Below, piece after piece: positions 29,909-30,695 of a stretch of DNA of 30,695 nucleotides. The first letter of the stretch is position 1. The number at the start of each line of letters is the position of its first letter. This DNA is from a virus. Under the pieces are notes generated by a model. It searched no databases and was not told where the DNA came from. It saw only the letters and a list, made by a program, of their open reading frames with translations. Location: the IMG/VR virus record IMGVR_UViG_3300027901_000022, positions 1 through 30,695 of that record; one strand, given 5' to 3'. Position numbers and translations under genes: made by a program.

Positions 29909-30053
29909 ATTTTTTTCCCTTATGTAATCCACATGTATTGTATGTAAAATTGTTTTCTTTTATTTTATACTTAACAGGTCTTCCACATGGTTCTCCTTTA
30001 CGTTTACCTCTCATAAGAATAACACTACAATACTTATCCCAAAATTTTTTCAT
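29883..30053 (-). CDS. Small CGxxC/CGLH zinc-binding protein
   Basis: This 56-residue protein contains YCSVILMRGKRKGEPCGRP and YNTCGLHKGKKYEH. The C...GKRKGEPCG...CGLH arrangement is that of small zinc-knuckle proteins found in phages and large DNA viruses. GAGAAAG lies before ATG 30053. Its end overlaps the following gene by 26 bases in another frame. It is strongly basic and probably binds nucleic acid. Confidence 0.6.
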   Translation of the reverse strand: MKKFWDKYCSVILMRGKRKGEPCGRPVKYKIKENNFTYNTCGLHKGKKYEHLKKNR

Positions 30054-30069
30054 GCACTTTCTCTTTATT

Positions 30070-30695
30070 TTATTTAACTTTATTATACAAAGGAATATTA
30101 TTAACTTTTATCCACTCCATATAGAGTTTTATTTCATCTTTTGGAATTAACCTTATTAAACTTGGTTCGACCTCTAACATATATGTAATCTCTTTGAATG
30201 TTGATCTTGTATGATATGTTAAATCACTTCCTCCAAATCCTAATGACATTAATGCTGGATCTTCTTCTGTAAATCTCTTTTTATTTTTTTTCAATCCATG
30301 TATTGCCTTTTTAAGATCTCTTTCTAATCTTTTTGGATCTTCTCTCCAAACATCTTCCAAAGTTTTTTCGTCTAATGCTTCTCTCATCTTTTTATTTTTT
30401 CTTTTCTTCTTTCCATTGGTGTCTCTATGGAATACATAACACCGTTTGCCAGTAACAGGATCTTCCTGCTCCTTCATAGCTTTCTCAAACGGAGTCATTA
30501 GTTTAAATTCGTATTCTTCTTTTTTCTGGAACTGCGGAGGTACTTTCTTTTTCTTCTTCTTATCCTTTCCCTCCTCATCTTCCTCTGGTGGTGGTTCCTC
30601 ATCTTTTGGTTTCTCCTCTGGTGGTGGCTCTTCTTCTTCTGGTGGAGGATTCTGTACATCAGGATCATCGTCCTGCCGCTGTTCGGGTGGGATAT
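30070..30695 (-). CDS. Pro/Glu-rich structural-type protein (5' end cut by window)
   Basis: The frame is open to the window edge, so the N-terminus is missing; at least 207 residues are visible. The first 50 or so are low-complexity Pro/Glu/Asp repeats (PPPEEEEPPPEE, PPPEEDEEGKD) followed by a Lys run. A domain of about 145 residues follows, with FEKAMKEQEDPVTGKRCYV, DVWREDPKRLERDLKKAIHG and MSLGFGGSDLTYHTRSTF. An internal Met at 30498 is not the start. Similar acidic-linker layouts occur in phage head and baseplate proteins; no specific name is justified. Confidence 0.65.
   Translation of the reverse strand, partial: IPPEQRQDDDPDVQNPPPEEEEPPPEEKPKDEEPPPEEDEEGKDKKKKKKVPPQFQKKEEYEFKLMTPFEKAMKEQEDPVTGKRCYVFHRDTNGKKKRKNKKMREALDEKTLEDVWREDPKRLERDLKKAIHGLKKNKKRFTEEDPALMSLGFGGSDLTYHTRSTFKEITYMLEVEPSLIRLIPKDEIKLYMEWIKVNNIPLYNKVK

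Noticed and set aside
1-30695. Genome-wide reassignment of TGA to Trp
   Set aside because: Long genes such as the polymerase contain no internal TGA, Trp is written TGG throughout, and several genes end sensibly at TGA overlaps. Only local recoding is suggested.

Overview
The window is a segment of a large tailed bacteriophage (Caudoviricetes), probably of the broad T4-like myovirus group. The evidence is a T4-type replication and recombination set: a 900-residue family B DNA polymerase like gp43, a gp41/DnaB-type helicase, a UvsW-like helicase and a UvsY-like mediator that lie adjacent. Several genes follow TATAAATA boxes, the core of T4 late promoters. The sequence is AT-rich, densely coding, full of ATGA/TAATG overlaps and has strong AGGAGG-type ribosome sites. 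No host gene, tRNA, IS element or CRISPR array was seen. The host is unknown; a near-perfect sigma54-type promoter hints at a sigma54-containing host.

Layout. 1-740 (-): partial membrane/coiled-coil protein. 816-3988 (+): two related glycosyltransferase-like proteins flanking a papain-like cysteine protease and a DUF1353 protein. 4040-13146 (+): virion surface or fibre-like proteins ending in a 2234-residue protein with very long poly-serine tracts. 13195-16875 (+): a run of small head/scaffold-type proteins, many starting with a short amphipathic peptide that ends in a [LI]xE site. 16868-18199 (+): HTH-calcineurin phosphoesterase. 18196-20065 (-): uvsW and uvsY. 20184-25451 (+): replicative helicase, small protein, family 4 uracil-DNA glycosylase, small mosaic protein, DNA polymerase. 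25452-27702 (+): a separately promoted accessory island (ArdC-like antirestriction protein, unknown protein, NADAR protein, small membrane protein). 27812-30695 (-): a second run of small proteins, several with the same N-terminal peptide, plus two small zinc-binding proteins and a partial Pro/Glu-rich protein.

Most noteworthy: (i) a recurrent N-terminal (sometimes internal or C-terminal) tag resembling the T4 capsid-targeting/prohead-protease peptide on about ten otherwise unrelated small proteins; (ii) two in-frame UGA-C codons in the same operon, each with evidence of coding on both sides, and TGA stops usually backed by a nearby TAA/TAG; (iii) a shared C-terminal FKEEEF-type tail on three consecutive replication-region proteins; (iv) the giant shuffled-codon serine protein with 69-bp repeats; (v) a sigma54-like promoter plus a consensus sigma70 promoter ahead of the accessory island. 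Functions of the tags and of most small proteins are inferences. Four complete or partial genes at or near the edges and three genes under 60 codons were found by reading the strands directly.
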